DNA from: Acidobacteriota bacterium
Lineage (GTDB): Bacteria; Acidobacteriota; Polarisedimenticolia; Polarisedimenticolales; Polarisedimenticolaceae
NCBI GenBank assembly: GCA_029861955.1
Contig: JAOTYK010000002.1
Coordinates: 1-64,000 of the forward strand
Length of the DNA stretch: 64,000 bases
Direction of reading: 5' to 3'
Shown here: positions 38,222 through 47,300 of the stretch, one piece after another
Numbering within the stretch: the first letter of the stretch is position 1
Layout of the letters: each line of letters begins with the position of its first letter
Notes under the pieces: generated by a model
Told to the model about the DNA's origin: nothing
Databases searched by the model: none
Seen by the model: only the letters and a program-made list of their open reading frames with translations
Translations under genes and position numbers: made by a program

Positions 38222-39568
38222 ATGCAAGTCGTCCGCCCCAGAACCCGTGGTGAGCTGTGGCCCATGGTCGCCCTTGCCGTTCCGGTCGTCATCGCCGAAC
38301 TCGGCTGGATGATGATGGGGGTGGTGGACGTCCTGATGGTCGGGCGTCTGGGACCGGAGGCGATCGGCGGAGTCAGCATCGGTCGTTCGATATGGGTCTT
38401 CCTCGCCATCGGCGGAATCGGCGTGCTACTGAGCCTCGACACGTTTGTCTCTCAGAGTCTCGGCAGGGGTCGAACCGACGAGGCGTTGAAGTATCTAGCG
38501 CAGGGGATCTGGCTCTCTCTGTTCCTCGCGCTCCCTGCGATGGTCTTGTTACAGGGGGTTGCGGGGCGGATGGATCTGCTCGGAATCGAGCAGAGTGTCA
38601 TCGATCAGGGGCATCCGTACTTGAAGGTGTGCAGTCTGTCGCTCCTACCGATGCTGCTCTATACGACGTTTCGTCGCTACCTCCAGGCGATGGAACGGGC
38701 GTTCCCGGTGGTACTGGCACTCATCCTGGCCAACGTCGTGAATGTCCTCTTCAACTGGGTTCTGGTCTTCGGCAATTGGGGATTCCCGCGACTCGGAACT
38801 ACCGGCGCAGGGTGGGCCACCACGGCCTCGATGACGTTCCTCGCGTTGTCGCTGGCCGCTGTCATTCTTCTTAGCCGTCGTGGACTACGCGAGGTCTCGT
38901 GGCGTGATGGCTGGTGGCATCTGAACTTGAAGCGGATCGGTGTCGTGCTTCGACTCGGCCTACCGGCGTCGGGCCAACTACTGCTCGAGGTCGGGGTCAT
39001 TACGGCCGTCACCATCCTCGCGGGACAGTTCGCCGTGGAGGCGCTGGCCGCCCATCAGATCGCTCTCACGGTGGCCAGCGTGACCTACATGGTGCCGTTG
39101 GGTATCTCGGCCGCCGCGGCGGTGCGTGTCGGCTACGCGATCGGGCAGGGAGATCCGGCAAGGGCGAAGCGTGCCGGTTGGATGGCGATCGGCCTGGCTG
39201 CGGTCATCGCCACGATCATGGCGGCTATCGTCGGGATCATCCCGCACTTCCTGCTCGGTCTCTTCACCCAGGACAGCTCGGTCATCCGGCGCGGCGTGGG
39301 GTTGCTCTATCTAGCGGCCCTGTTCCAACTGTTCGATGGAGTCCAGGTCACGGCCGCAGGCGCGCTCCGCGGTGCCGGCTACACGCTGGGTCCCATGTTG
39401 TGGATCCTACTGGGCTGGTGGGTTCTGGGGCTGCCACTCGGCGCGTTCCTCGCGTTCCGCTCGGGGATGGGCGTTCATGGACTGTGGGCCGGATTGACCG
39501 CCGCCCTCGTCTTCATGGGCGTCGTCCTACTGGGTTCCTGGAATCGGGCGCTCACCGCCTCCCGCTAG
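38222..39568 (+). CDS. MATE-family multidrug/Na+ antiporter (448 aa)
   Basis: Twelve hydrophobic segments in two halves. Each half begins with the family pattern: LAVPVVIAELGWMMMGVVDVLMVGRLG, then later LRLGLPASGQLLLEVGVITA. Also visible: TFVSQSLGRGRTDEA, NVVNVLFNWVLVFGNWGFPRLGTTGAGWAT, GISAAAAVRVGYAIGQGD and FDGVQVTAAGALRGAGYT. Exports drugs or metabolites across the inner membrane using an ion gradient; substrate unknown. ATG 38222 is chosen because a TAnnnT box ends 7 nt before it; GTG 38213 would add three residues and overlaps that box. The stop shares CTAG with the convergent egtB stop. Confidence 0.92.
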   Translation: MQVVRPRTRGELWPMVALAVPVVIAELGWMMMGVVDVLMVGRLGPEAIGGVSIGRSIWVFLAIGGIGVLLSLDTFVSQSLGRGRTDEALKYLAQGIWLSLFLALPAMVLLQGVAGRMDLLGIEQSVIDQGHPYLKVCSLSLLPMLLYTTFRRYLQAMERAFPVVLALILANVVNVLFNWVLVFGNWGFPRLGTTGAGWATTASMTFLALSLAAVILLSRRGLREVSWRDGWWHLNLKRIGVVLRLGLPASGQLLLEVGVITAVTILAGQFAVEALAAHQIALTVASVTYMVPLGISAAAAVRVGYAIGQGDPARAKRAGWMAIGLAAVIATIMAAIVGIIPHFLLGLFTQDSSVIRRGVGLLYLAALFQLFDGVQVTAAGALRGAGYTLGPMLWILLGWWVLGLPLGAFLAFRSGMGVHGLWAGLTAALVFMGVVLLGSWNRALTASR

Positions 39569-40821
39569 CGGGCCAGTCGAATTCCGCTGAACTGCCAGCG
39601 GGCCTCCGGCGGGAAGAAATTTCGATAGGTCCTTCGAAGATGGTCTGACGCGGGCGTCGCACACGAGCCACCACGCAAGACGTACTGATTGCACATGAAC
39701 TTGCCGTTGTACTCGCCAAGTGCACCATCCGGAGGGCGGTATCCGGGATAGGGCGAGTAGGAGCTCTGCGTCCACTCCCAGACGTCGCCGAAGACGGTCG
39801 AGTCGGGTTGTGGATGAATCGCGCGTCCCGCGTCGATCAGACGATCCGCCGTGTGGCCCTCGACCGGTTGGTCTCGGGCAGCAAATTCCCACTCCGATTC
39901 CGTCGGCAGACGCGCGCCGGCCCATCGGGCGTAGGCATCGGCCTCGAAGTAGCTGACGTGACAGACCGGATCCTGAAGGCGCAGTGGAACCAGGCCTGCC
40001 AGCGTGAACTCGTACCAGCCGTCCTCTTTCTCGATCCAGTAGAGCGGTGCACGCCAGCGGTTTGCGGACACCGTGTCCCAACCCAGAGCAAGCCAGCTGT
40101 CCGGCCGCGTGTAGCCCCCGTCACGCACGAACTCCAGGTACTCGCCATTGGTCACGACGCGTCGCGAGAGTTCATAGGGTGCCAGGTAGGCGCGATGACG
40201 TGGAAATTCGTTGTCGAAGTGGAAACCGTTTCCATCGGACCCGATGTCGACTAACTGTCCCTCGATCGCGTCCCACCCTGCGTCTCGGGCAGGTCTCGCA
40301 TCGTCGAAAGTCCCGTGCCGGTAACTCGGTGACATCGGATGATGGCTGAGAACGTGCTTGATGTCGGTCAGGATCAGTTCCTGGTGCTGCTGCTCGTGGT
40401 GAAGCCCCAACTCGAGAATACGAATAGTCTCTGCGTCAACGGCATCCCCAGTGAGTCGACGCTCCAATTCCATGTCGACGCGGCGTCGGTATCCGATCAC
40501 CTCGTCGAGACTCGGTCGCGACAACAGGCCACGCTCCGGCCGCGGGTACTGAGGTCCAAGGGTGTTGTAGTAGGAGTTGAAGAGGAACTCGTAGGTTGGA
40601 TCGAAGACCCTGTAGTCCGGCCGAGCCCTGAGAATGAACGTTTCGAAGAACCAGGTGGTGTGTGCAAGGTGCCAGCGCGTCGGACTGACATCGGGCATCG
40701 ACTGAATGGCGCAGTCTTCCGGAGACAGCGTCTCCGCGAGCGTCAGAGAGAACGCGCGCACCGACCGGAACTGCCGGAGTCGCTCGGAAGTCAATCGATC
40801 GCTGCCGGTCGCACTACGCAT
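39565..40821 (-). CDS. egtB: Ergothioneine biosynthesis iron-dependent sulfoxide synthase EgtB (418 aa)
   Basis: Non-heme iron enzyme that couples a thiol donor to hercynine. The N-terminal DinB-like half carries the iron-ligand pattern: WHLAHTTWFFE (His 51, with His 54 nearby) and HHEQQHQEL (H142xxxH146). The C-terminal FGE-sulfatase half has WEWTQSSYSPYPGY, FMCNQYVLRGGSCATP, RRTYRNFFPP and FSGIRLAR. Start chosen at ATG 40821 with GGAGG at 7 nt; the open frame upstream overlaps egtD and is not real. It lies 22 nt after egtD on the same strand, a two-gene operon. Thiol donor (Cys versus gamma-Glu-Cys) unknown. Confidence 0.95.
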   Translation of the reverse strand: MRSATGSDRLTSERLRQFRSVRAFSLTLAETLSPEDCAIQSMPDVSPTRWHLAHTTWFFETFILRARPDYRVFDPTYEFLFNSYYNTLGPQYPRPERGLLSRPSLDEVIGYRRRVDMELERRLTGDAVDAETIRILELGLHHEQQHQELILTDIKHVLSHHPMSPSYRHGTFDDARPARDAGWDAIEGQLVDIGSDGNGFHFDNEFPRHRAYLAPYELSRRVVTNGEYLEFVRDGGYTRPDSWLALGWDTVSANRWRAPLYWIEKEDGWYEFTLAGLVPLRLQDPVCHVSYFEADAYARWAGARLPTESEWEFAARDQPVEGHTADRLIDAGRAIHPQPDSTVFGDVWEWTQSSYSPYPGYRPPDGALGEYNGKFMCNQYVLRGGSCATPASDHLRRTYRNFFPPEARWQFSGIRLAR

Positions 40822-40843
40822 CTTCGACCTCCAACCGCTCGGC

Positions 40844-41812
40844 TTATGGCACCACGAAATGCATGACCGCGAAATAGTCTCGAGCGTCGGTCCAAACCCG
40901 GTGTAGTTCGAGGCCCGCTTCTGCGGCGTCACCGGCAAATCCGTCGATCGTGTATTTGTAGGAATTCTCGGTGTGGATTCGCTCGTCGCTGGCGAACGAG
41001 AACTGTCGGCCGGCGACGTTGACGATCTGATCGACATCACTCACGATAAACGTCCGGACGCATCCGGCCTTCTCGTCGTAGGTTGCCAGATGGCGGAACT
41101 GAGAGAGATCGAAATCGCCGCCCAGCTCTCGATTGATTCTTCGCAGGAGATTCAGGTTGAACCGTGACGTGACGCCATCCACGTCGTTGTAAGCCGCCTC
41201 GATCACCGCGGGGTCCTTCTGCAGGTCGACCCCAATCAGTAGACCACCCCCGGAACCACAGAGGGGTGCGATCCCCCGCAGAATGCGGTGAGCCGCCTCG
41301 GTCTCAAAATTACCGATCGTTGAACCCGGGAAATAGGCGGCGACGTGATCCGGTGTTCGACGCGCAATCGGCAACTCGAACGGTTGGGTGAAGTCACCGA
41401 CCACGGGGAGAACCTCGATGTCAGGGTACGCCGCCTGAAGAGACTCGGCGGATTGGTTGAGGTGTTCTCTCGAGATGTCGACGGGCACGTACGCCACCGG
41501 ATCATCCAGATGGTCCAGGAGGGCGCGGGTCTTGATGCTGCTTCCGGCGCCGTATTCGACGAGCATCACGTTCTCGGCGATCTGCTCCCCCATCTCACCA
41601 GCGTGACGATCCATGATCGCCTGTTCCGTCCGGGTGACGTAGTACTCGTCGAGCCGGGTAATCTCGTCAAAAAGCCGCGAACCCGCCTCGTCATAGAAGT
41701 ACTTACTCGGTAACGATTTGTTGGTCGCAGCGAGCCCGGCGATCACATCGTCGAGCAGCTCTTCCGTCCCCCGGGCGTCGGCGATATCTACCTCTGACGT
41801 CTTGCCGGCCAT
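40844..41812 (-). CDS. egtD: L-histidine N-alpha-trimethyltransferase EgtD (322 aa)
   Basis: SAM-dependent trimethylation of histidine to hercynine, the first step of ergothioneine synthesis. Visible: SLPSKYFYDEAGSRLFDEIT, LVEYGAGSSIKTRALL (motif I), YVPVDISREHLNQSA, AAYFPGSTIGNF, LLIGVDLQKDP and FNLNLLRRINRELGGDFD. The length is typical. ATG 41812 follows GGGGAGGA. First gene of egtD-egtB; no egtA, egtC or egtE lies nearby, so the C-S lyase must be encoded elsewhere or replaced. SAM use here and SAH recycling by ahcY 20 kb away are linked only metabolically. Confidence 0.97.
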   Translation of the reverse strand: MAGKTSEVDIADARGTEELLDDVIAGLAATNKSLPSKYFYDEAGSRLFDEITRLDEYYVTRTEQAIMDRHAGEMGEQIAENVMLVEYGAGSSIKTRALLDHLDDPVAYVPVDISREHLNQSAESLQAAYPDIEVLPVVGDFTQPFELPIARRTPDHVAAYFPGSTIGNFETEAAHRILRGIAPLCGSGGGLLIGVDLQKDPAVIEAAYNDVDGVTSRFNLNLLRRINRELGGDFDLSQFRHLATYDEKAGCVRTFIVSDVDQIVNVAGRQFSFASDERIHTENSYKYTIDGFAGDAAEAGLELHRVWTDARDYFAVMHFVVP

Positions 41813-41945
41813 AGAATCCTCCCCGCCCGGAACCGAAAATGAACAAACAAGATATCATCCCGCGGTGTCCCGACCGCGCAACCCGCCGATTCACCCTGGA
41901 TCGTGACCCCCGGATCGGGCAGACTCGCGCGCGGAGGATTGTTCC

Positions 41946-42965
41946 ATGCGAAATAGCTCGATGGTGCTCGGGTTACTCGTTCTGATGACGTTGGTGGGCT
42001 GTCAGCAAACGTCCGAACTCCAGCCGTCGTTGCTGGGACCCTACCTCGGTCAACAACCACCCGGCCGGACCCCCGCGGTCTTCGCGCCGGGCTTCGTCTC
42101 GACCGGCATGGGAGAACGAGATGCTGCGATGACGCCCGACGGCACTGAGTTCTACTTCTCACGAGTCCTGGGCGGGGCGTTCACGTTCAGCGCGATCCTG
42201 GTGACCCGTCAGGTAGAGGGTGAATGGATGACGCCTGAGGTCGCCTCGTTCTCCGGACAATACATGGACCTGGAGCCGACCATTGCACCCGACGGTAAAA
42301 CCTTCTACTTCATGTCGCGACGACCGCTCCCGGGAAGCTCCGAGCCGATGAGCGACGAAAATATCTGGATGATGGATCGGGTCGACGATGGCTGGGGCGA
42401 GCCCTATCCAATCGGCCCACCGATCAACAGCGATCGTGCAGAGTTCTTTGCATCCGTAACGACCGACGGCACGATCTACTTCACCCGTCGAGGGGATGAT
42501 CGCACGGAGAAGATCTTCCGTTCCCGCCTGGTCGACGGCGAATACCAGGCCGCCGAGGAGCTCCCAGCCGCGGTCAACGCAGCACGGACACAGTTCAACG
42601 CGTTTATCGCGCCGGACGAGTCGTACCTGATCGTCTGCAACTTCGGTCACTCGGATAGTCTCGGTGGCGTCGACTACTTCGTTGTCTTTCGTGATAAACA
42701 AGACCGCTGGAGTCAGGCCATCGCCCTCGAACAGGGCATCAACCATGCCAGCGGTCAAGAGTGGTCCCCCTACGTCTCCCCCGACGGGCGCTATTTCTTC
42801 TTCATGTCTAGCCGCGCATCGATCACGGATCGGTATTCTCCCGAACGCGTGACGTCCGACGATCTCGGACGCATGCACAACGAGGCGATGAACGGGAACC
42901 CTGATATCTGGTGGGTGGACGCGTCGGTGGTCCACGACCTGCGGTCCGGCGCGGCCTTCGACTGA
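41946..42965 (+). CDS. PD40/TolB-like beta-propeller lipoprotein (339 aa)
   Basis: A classical lipoprotein signal (MTLVGCQQ; lipobox LVGC, Cys ~20) precedes WD40-like PD40 repeats: AAMTPDGTEFYFSR, PTIAPDGKTFYFMSRR, SVTTDGTIYFTRR, FIAPDESYLIVCN and PYVSPDGRYFFFMSSR. About five blades are visible, a small propeller as in TolB or related proteins. No enzymatic domain. SD GGAGG precedes ATG 41946. Its role is probably binding in the periplasm or at the outer membrane; partner unknown. Stop lies 4 nt from the convergent GT39-TPR gene. Confidence 0.88.
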   Translation: MRNSSMVLGLLVLMTLVGCQQTSELQPSLLGPYLGQQPPGRTPAVFAPGFVSTGMGERDAAMTPDGTEFYFSRVLGGAFTFSAILVTRQVEGEWMTPEVASFSGQYMDLEPTIAPDGKTFYFMSRRPLPGSSEPMSDENIWMMDRVDDGWGEPYPIGPPINSDRAEFFASVTTDGTIYFTRRGDDRTEKIFRSRLVDGEYQAAEELPAAVNAARTQFNAFIAPDESYLIVCNFGHSDSLGGVDYFVVFRDKQDRWSQAIALEQGINHASGQEWSPYVSPDGRYFFFMSSRASITDRYSPERVTSDDLGRMHNEAMNGNPDIWWVDASVVHDLRSGAAFD

Positions 42966-42969
42966 CCCG

Positions 42970-45459
42970 TCAGTCGACTTCCAGGACCCGACGACACGCG
43001 GTCAGTGCGTCGATCGATTCCCGATCTCCCGGATGGGTCTTGACGACCGATTCGAGGAGCGGCGCTGCAAGGTCCGGGCGTCCATGAAACCACCACGAGA
43101 GCCCGAGCCCGCGAGCGACGTCCACGGATTGCGGCCAATTTCGATGGGCCCGCTCGAGCAGTGCCAGACCTCGGCCGGGACGTCCTTCGGCGGTTCGTCG
43201 CGCTGCGAAACGAACGTAGCCCGATGGAGGGAGTTTGACCTCACCGGCCAGTAGACGTCGCTCCAACTCCCACTCTTCCAGGAGACCCGCCGCCGCTCGG
43301 TGGCCTGCGGAGCGCAGGCGCTCGAGACGTCTGACGGCACGCTCGCGGTTGCCGCTTCGTTCGTCAAGTCGGCTCACCAGGAACGCCACGGACGGATCGC
43401 CGGGGGCGATGGCCGCGGCGCGGTTCAGCCAGATCGTGGCCGATCGCAATAGGCCGGAATCGAGGAAACTACCGGCCTCGTCCACCAGACGGCGGACACG
43501 TGCCGGTGGGCTCTCCTCGGTGGCCCTCCGCTTGCCTTCGACGGCTCGCGTGATGCCACGACGTAGCGACCGCTCGACACGACCGACGTCGGGCAAGAGA
43601 ATCCCTCGGTTGAGTGCGTCGGCCGCGTCGTCGTATCGCCCCAGGTCGAGGAGCAGCGTTCCCCGAAGCCACGCGCTGCGTGCGTCGGTCCCGAGTGTCT
43701 CCTCGAGGGAGTCGAGTGCCGCCACCGCCTCCTCGATTCGACGGGCGTCGCGAAGCAACTGCACGTGCCTTCTGCGGAGGTCCCGACGACGGGGATGGAT
43801 TGCGATGGCGCTCTGACAACGCTCGATCCGACCCTCCAGGTCGTCCGGCACGATCGACCCCACACCTTCTCGATTGGGCAGCACCTCGAAGACCCGGACC
43901 CCGCGCCCCTGCCAAACGGTCTGGAAGCGGAATGTGGCACTCTCTTCAAACAGATGGGCAGGCGCCACCTTCCGGAATTCGGTCGACGCTATGGCGACGT
44001 AGCGTGCCGGTAGCCCGACGATTGCGCGGGTCAGTACGGCCGGCGACACTTCCTCGAAACGCATCGAATCCTGAAGTCGTTGCGAGGTCAGCCCCACATC
44101 GGAGTGTCGCGTGAGCACACGGGCCCAGGGTTGTCCTAACTTCGCGATCTCCATGCCGGCCCGCCGCCAGTCGGCAAAGTAACCGGGCGGCACCTGTTCT
44201 TCGTAGAACGAATCGCCACCGCGCCACCAGGAGATATTTGTCGCGACTACCGCCACGCTCGCGTAGAGCTGGAGAGCCAGAACCGCGACCACGAAGCCAC
44301 CGATACCGTATCGAAGTCCTCGGTCGTAGAAGCTCGACGAGCCGCGTGCCGCGTCCTGTAAACGTCGACGTAGATCGAGAATCCCGACGGCGGCGTAGAC
44401 CCACAGAACCGGCACGAGTGGCCAGATCAGCCGCTCCTGTCGTGGTGGATAGATCGCGAGTAACGCTAGAAACAACAGCAGATAGATCGCGACCAACGTG
44501 CCGTCGGATCGTCGTCGCGCGACAAGGCCCCAGAGTGCGACCAACAGGAACGCCGCCACCGCGACGAGGCCCAGCGGGCCTGCACCCGGCATCCGCGGTG
44601 CATCACCAATCAAGACACGCTCATACATCGGCGAACCGAAGAAGACGCCGGGTAACACGAATCCGGCGAAGGCCTTGATGTAGAACAGCGCCTGGTCCCA
44701 GACGGTGCCCAGGTAACCCCATCCGCCCAAATCGTGAAGCCGCGCCGACATGCCCTCCAGATAGGTCGTCGAACCCACCTTGGTTCCCCGCCACCACCAC
44801 AGGCCGTTGACGATGAGGGCAGCCGCGAGAGGAGCCAGCCAGGTACGCCTGGCCTTGACGAAAATGGACCAGACAAGCAGCGCACCCAGCATTGCAAACC
44901 CGACGGTTCGCATCAGAGGGAGCCAGATCAGTATCACGGTTACAAGAACCCTGTGACGTTCGGCGACAGTCGTCAACGCGGCATCATCTGCGGTTTCCCG
45001 ATATCCCAGTGCCAGAAGGAGTCCGAAGATAAGCACGAGGAATGGGACCTCGCTAAGAACCTCCGTACCGTGCAGCAACGTGTACGGACTGCACGCCACG
45101 ATCAACGAGACGAGAATCGCGGTCGAGCGATTCGTGATCAGCCGGGTGAACCGCTGCAACAGGATCAACAACCCGATGCCACTTCCGAGGATCCACAGTT
45201 TCGCCGCGACCACGCTGTACGGGGCTATCCATGCCATCGGGACCAATAGGATCGAAAGCCCCGGCGGCCTGAACGCGTGAGGCGTGCGGGCCGGGTGATC
45301 GATCTCCAGGTAGCCGTCAAATGTGGCGAGAGACCGAGCGGTGAACAGGTAGTCCGGCGAGTCTGGCTCGAGGAGACAGAACGGATTGAGTCGCAGGACC
45401 GCAAGCATGCCGAAGACCAGCAACGCAGCGTAGATTGGTAACTTTCGGCGGGCGGTCAT
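42970..45459 (-). CDS. GT39-like membrane glycosyltransferase fused to TPR tail (829 aa)
   Basis: The N-terminal ~480 residues are polytopic (about 10-12 helices) and resemble the ArnT/PMT-type GT39 group: the first periplasmic loop has LLEPDSPDYLFTARSLATF with acidic residues and FRPPGLSILLVPM. Such enzymes use polyprenyl-phosphate sugars. The C-terminal ~280 residues hold TPR-like units (RDLRRRHVQLLRDARRIEEA, WLRGTLLLDLGRYDDAADAL, PGDPSVAFLVSRLDERSGNR), suggesting protein interaction. GTG 45498 is an alternative start, but ATG 45459 begins the first helix better. Sugar and acceptor are unknown. Divergent from the MOSC gene by ~60 nt. Confidence 0.82.
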   Translation of the reverse strand: MTARRKLPIYAALLVFGMLAVLRLNPFCLLEPDSPDYLFTARSLATFDGYLEIDHPARTPHAFRPPGLSILLVPMAWIAPYSVVAAKLWILGSGIGLLILLQRFTRLITNRSTAILVSLIVACSPYTLLHGTEVLSEVPFLVLIFGLLLALGYRETADDAALTTVAERHRVLVTVILIWLPLMRTVGFAMLGALLVWSIFVKARRTWLAPLAAALIVNGLWWWRGTKVGSTTYLEGMSARLHDLGGWGYLGTVWDQALFYIKAFAGFVLPGVFFGSPMYERVLIGDAPRMPGAGPLGLVAVAAFLLVALWGLVARRRSDGTLVAIYLLLFLALLAIYPPRQERLIWPLVPVLWVYAAVGILDLRRRLQDAARGSSSFYDRGLRYGIGGFVVAVLALQLYASVAVVATNISWWRGGDSFYEEQVPPGYFADWRRAGMEIAKLGQPWARVLTRHSDVGLTSQRLQDSMRFEEVSPAVLTRAIVGLPARYVAIASTEFRKVAPAHLFEESATFRFQTVWQGRGVRVFEVLPNREGVGSIVPDDLEGRIERCQSAIAIHPRRRDLRRRHVQLLRDARRIEEAVAALDSLEETLGTDARSAWLRGTLLLDLGRYDDAADALNRGILLPDVGRVERSLRRGITRAVEGKRRATEESPPARVRRLVDEAGSFLDSGLLRSATIWLNRAAAIAPGDPSVAFLVSRLDERSGNRERAVRRLERLRSAGHRAAAGLLEEWELERRLLAGEVKLPPSGYVRFAARRTAEGRPGRGLALLERAHRNWPQSVDVARGLGLSWWFHGRPDLAAPLLESVVKTHPGDRESIDALTACRRVLEVD

Positions 45460-45508
45460 CGCGGATCTGGATGTTACACCAGCCGACGACAACTGCACAC
45501 GTCTGCTC

Positions 45509-45514
45509 TAGAAT
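45509..45514 (+). promoter_or_regulatory. -10 box of MOSC gene, 6 nt before GTG
   Basis: TAGAAT followed by exactly 6 nt (GTCCTC) and the GTG start at 45521; the predicted +1 is the G of the start codon, with no SD. The same TAGAAT-N6-GTG layout occurs at ogt (55270). Confidence 0.5.
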
Positions 45515-45520
45515 GTCCTC

Positions 45521-46081
45521 GTGGACGAAACTACCCAGCACCTGTCTCTCTCGGAGCTGGAGGCCGCACTGCCGTCGATCCGTCAGTCTCCCGCAGACGA
45601 AGGCTCGCTCCGGCAGATCGCCTGCCGACCGACCACCGGAGAACGTCGGTCTCTCGAGGAGGCCGAACTGGACGTCGCGCAGGGTCTCGTCGGCGACAAC
45701 TGGCAATCCCGCGGCAGCCGCCATACGGATAACGGCAGCTCCCATCCCGATATGCAACTGACTCTGATGAACGCCCGAGTCATCCAGAAAATAGCGGGAA
45801 GCGTCGAGCGCTGGGCGCTTGCCGGCGATCAGCTTTTTGTGGAGTTCGACCTGAGTCGCGCCAATCTCCCACCGGGGTCGTGCCTGGCGATCGGCAACTC
45901 CGTGATCGAGATCACTCCATCGCCCCACACGGGCTGCCGGAAGTTCGTTGACCGATTCGGACTGGACGCGATGAAGTTCGTCAGTTCTTCCATCGGTCGC
46001 GAACTGAACCTACGAGGTGTCAACGCTCGCGTCGTGGTTCCCGGCGCGATTCGCGTCGGCGACATCGTCCGTCGACAGTGA
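45521..46081 (+). CDS. MOSC-domain protein (186 aa)
   Basis: A stand-alone MOSC (molybdenum cofactor sulfurase C-terminal) domain, as in YiiM-like proteins: VGDNWQSRGSRHTDNG, DMQLTLMNARVIQKIAG, AGDQLFVEFDLSRANLPPGSCLAIGN and the conserved Cys in PSPHTGCRKF. MOSC proteins deliver sulfur to, or bind, molybdenum cofactor. The first ~45 residues are less conserved. GTG start without SD; leaderless transcription is suggested by the -10 placement. No Moco enzyme gene is nearby. Confidence 0.88.
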   Translation: MDETTQHLSLSELEAALPSIRQSPADEGSLRQIACRPTTGERRSLEEAELDVAQGLVGDNWQSRGSRHTDNGSSHPDMQLTLMNARVIQKIAGSVERWALAGDQLFVEFDLSRANLPPGSCLAIGNSVIEITPSPHTGCRKFVDRFGLDAMKFVSSSIGRELNLRGVNARVVVPGAIRVGDIVRRQ

Positions 46082-46086
46082 ACTCG

Positions 46087-47244
46087 TCACGCCTCGTCTT
46101 CCTCGATTAAATGGTTAGAGGCCGCATCAAGGGCCGCCGACGGGTCGGCGCCCACCCCCAGCTCAACGAGAGACTCCCCGACCGTCTGAAGCGTGCGCCC
46201 GACTTCGCCGGCACCAATATTGCCCATATGACCCACACGGAACCCCTTGCCGGCAATAGGGCCGAGCGCGCCGGCAACGACGACGCCACGTCCGGCAACG
46301 GCCGAACGAAACGCACCGTCTTCGACTCCGTCGGGGTAGAGCAACACGCTGAGCGTATCCGCACGGCAGTCCGAATCGGCGAAGACGCGCAATCCGAGCG
46401 ACTCCATTCCGGCGCGCATCGCTGCCGCCAATCGTTGGTGCCGAGCGAATCGTCTGTCGAGGCCCTCATCGAGTACGATCTGGAGAGCCTGCTCCAACGC
46501 GACGATCTCGTTCACGGGAGGGGTCGAGAAATACAGCGCCGGGTTTTCCATGACCGGAAGCCAGCGGGTCCAGTCCGCGTAATAGCCCTGAACCCGGTCG
46601 AGAGACCGACGATGATCGATCGCTCGTCCGGAGACGACTTCGAGAGCGACGCCCGGAGGGGCACCGATCGCCTTCTGCGGGCCCGTCAAGAGGACATCGA
46701 TGCCGTATTCGTCAAACGGTTCGTCCACGGCCGCGGTGGCGCAGACTCCATCGACGATGAAAAACGTGTCGCGGCCACGCAGGGCTTCGGCGAAATCTCT
46801 GAGCGGAGCGACAACCCCCGTCGACGTGTCCACGTGAGTGATGGCGACGGCTCGATAGTCTCCCGCATCGACACGCTCGACGACCGAGGCGAGCGACGCC
46901 GTCCGCCCCCATTCCGATCGGATGACATCGCAGCCGAATCCGAACGCATTGGCCAACTGCTCCCAGCGGTCCCCGAAGAACCCGTGAGAGACGACCAGAA
47001 GCCGATCATCGGGGTCCAACAAGTTGATCAGAGCCATTTCCATGCCGAGAGTGCCTCCACCGCCTACAATGAAGGGATGGGCATCCTCGGTACGAACAAT
47101 GCGACACAACGCGTTCAGCGCGTTGCGATACGTGTCAACAAACGACGGGTCCTGGTGCGAACAGGTCGGGATTGCCAACTTCCGCAGGATCGCGTCGCGA
47201 ACGGGTGTGGGACCGGGAATCATGGTCAATCTGGATTCGGACAC
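46087..47244 (-). CDS. Class V aminotransferase, alanine-glyoxylate/serine-pyruvate type (385 aa)
   Basis: PLP-dependent fold-type I aminotransferase. Hallmarks: MIPGPTPVRDAIL, TCSHQDPSFVDTYRN, VGGGGTLGMEMALINLL, THVDTSTGVVAPL, VDGVCATAAVDEPFDEYGID, PLP-Lys in LTGPQKAIGAPPG, and HMGNIGAGEV near the end. Likely converts glyoxylate/alanine or serine/pyruvate, or acts on a phosphonate-type substrate; exact specificity open. Start at GTG 47244 because GGGAG lies 7 nt upstream and VSESRLTMIPGP fits the family N-terminus; the open frame upstream lacks similarity. Confidence 0.9.
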   Translation of the reverse strand: MSESRLTMIPGPTPVRDAILRKLAIPTCSHQDPSFVDTYRNALNALCRIVRTEDAHPFIVGGGGTLGMEMALINLLDPDDRLLVVSHGFFGDRWEQLANAFGFGCDVIRSEWGRTASLASVVERVDAGDYRAVAITHVDTSTGVVAPLRDFAEALRGRDTFFIVDGVCATAAVDEPFDEYGIDVLLTGPQKAIGAPPGVALEVVSGRAIDHRRSLDRVQGYYADWTRWLPVMENPALYFSTPPVNEIVALEQALQIVLDEGLDRRFARHQRLAAAMRAGMESLGLRVFADSDCRADTLSVLLYPDGVEDGAFRSAVAGRGVVVAGALGPIAGKGFRVGHMGNIGAGEVGRTLQTVGESLVELGVGADPSAALDAASNHLIEEDEA

Positions 47245-47300
47245 GCGCTTGCTCCCTGCTGTCACATCGACGGCCGAAAGTCGACCGAAGGAGTGGACTC

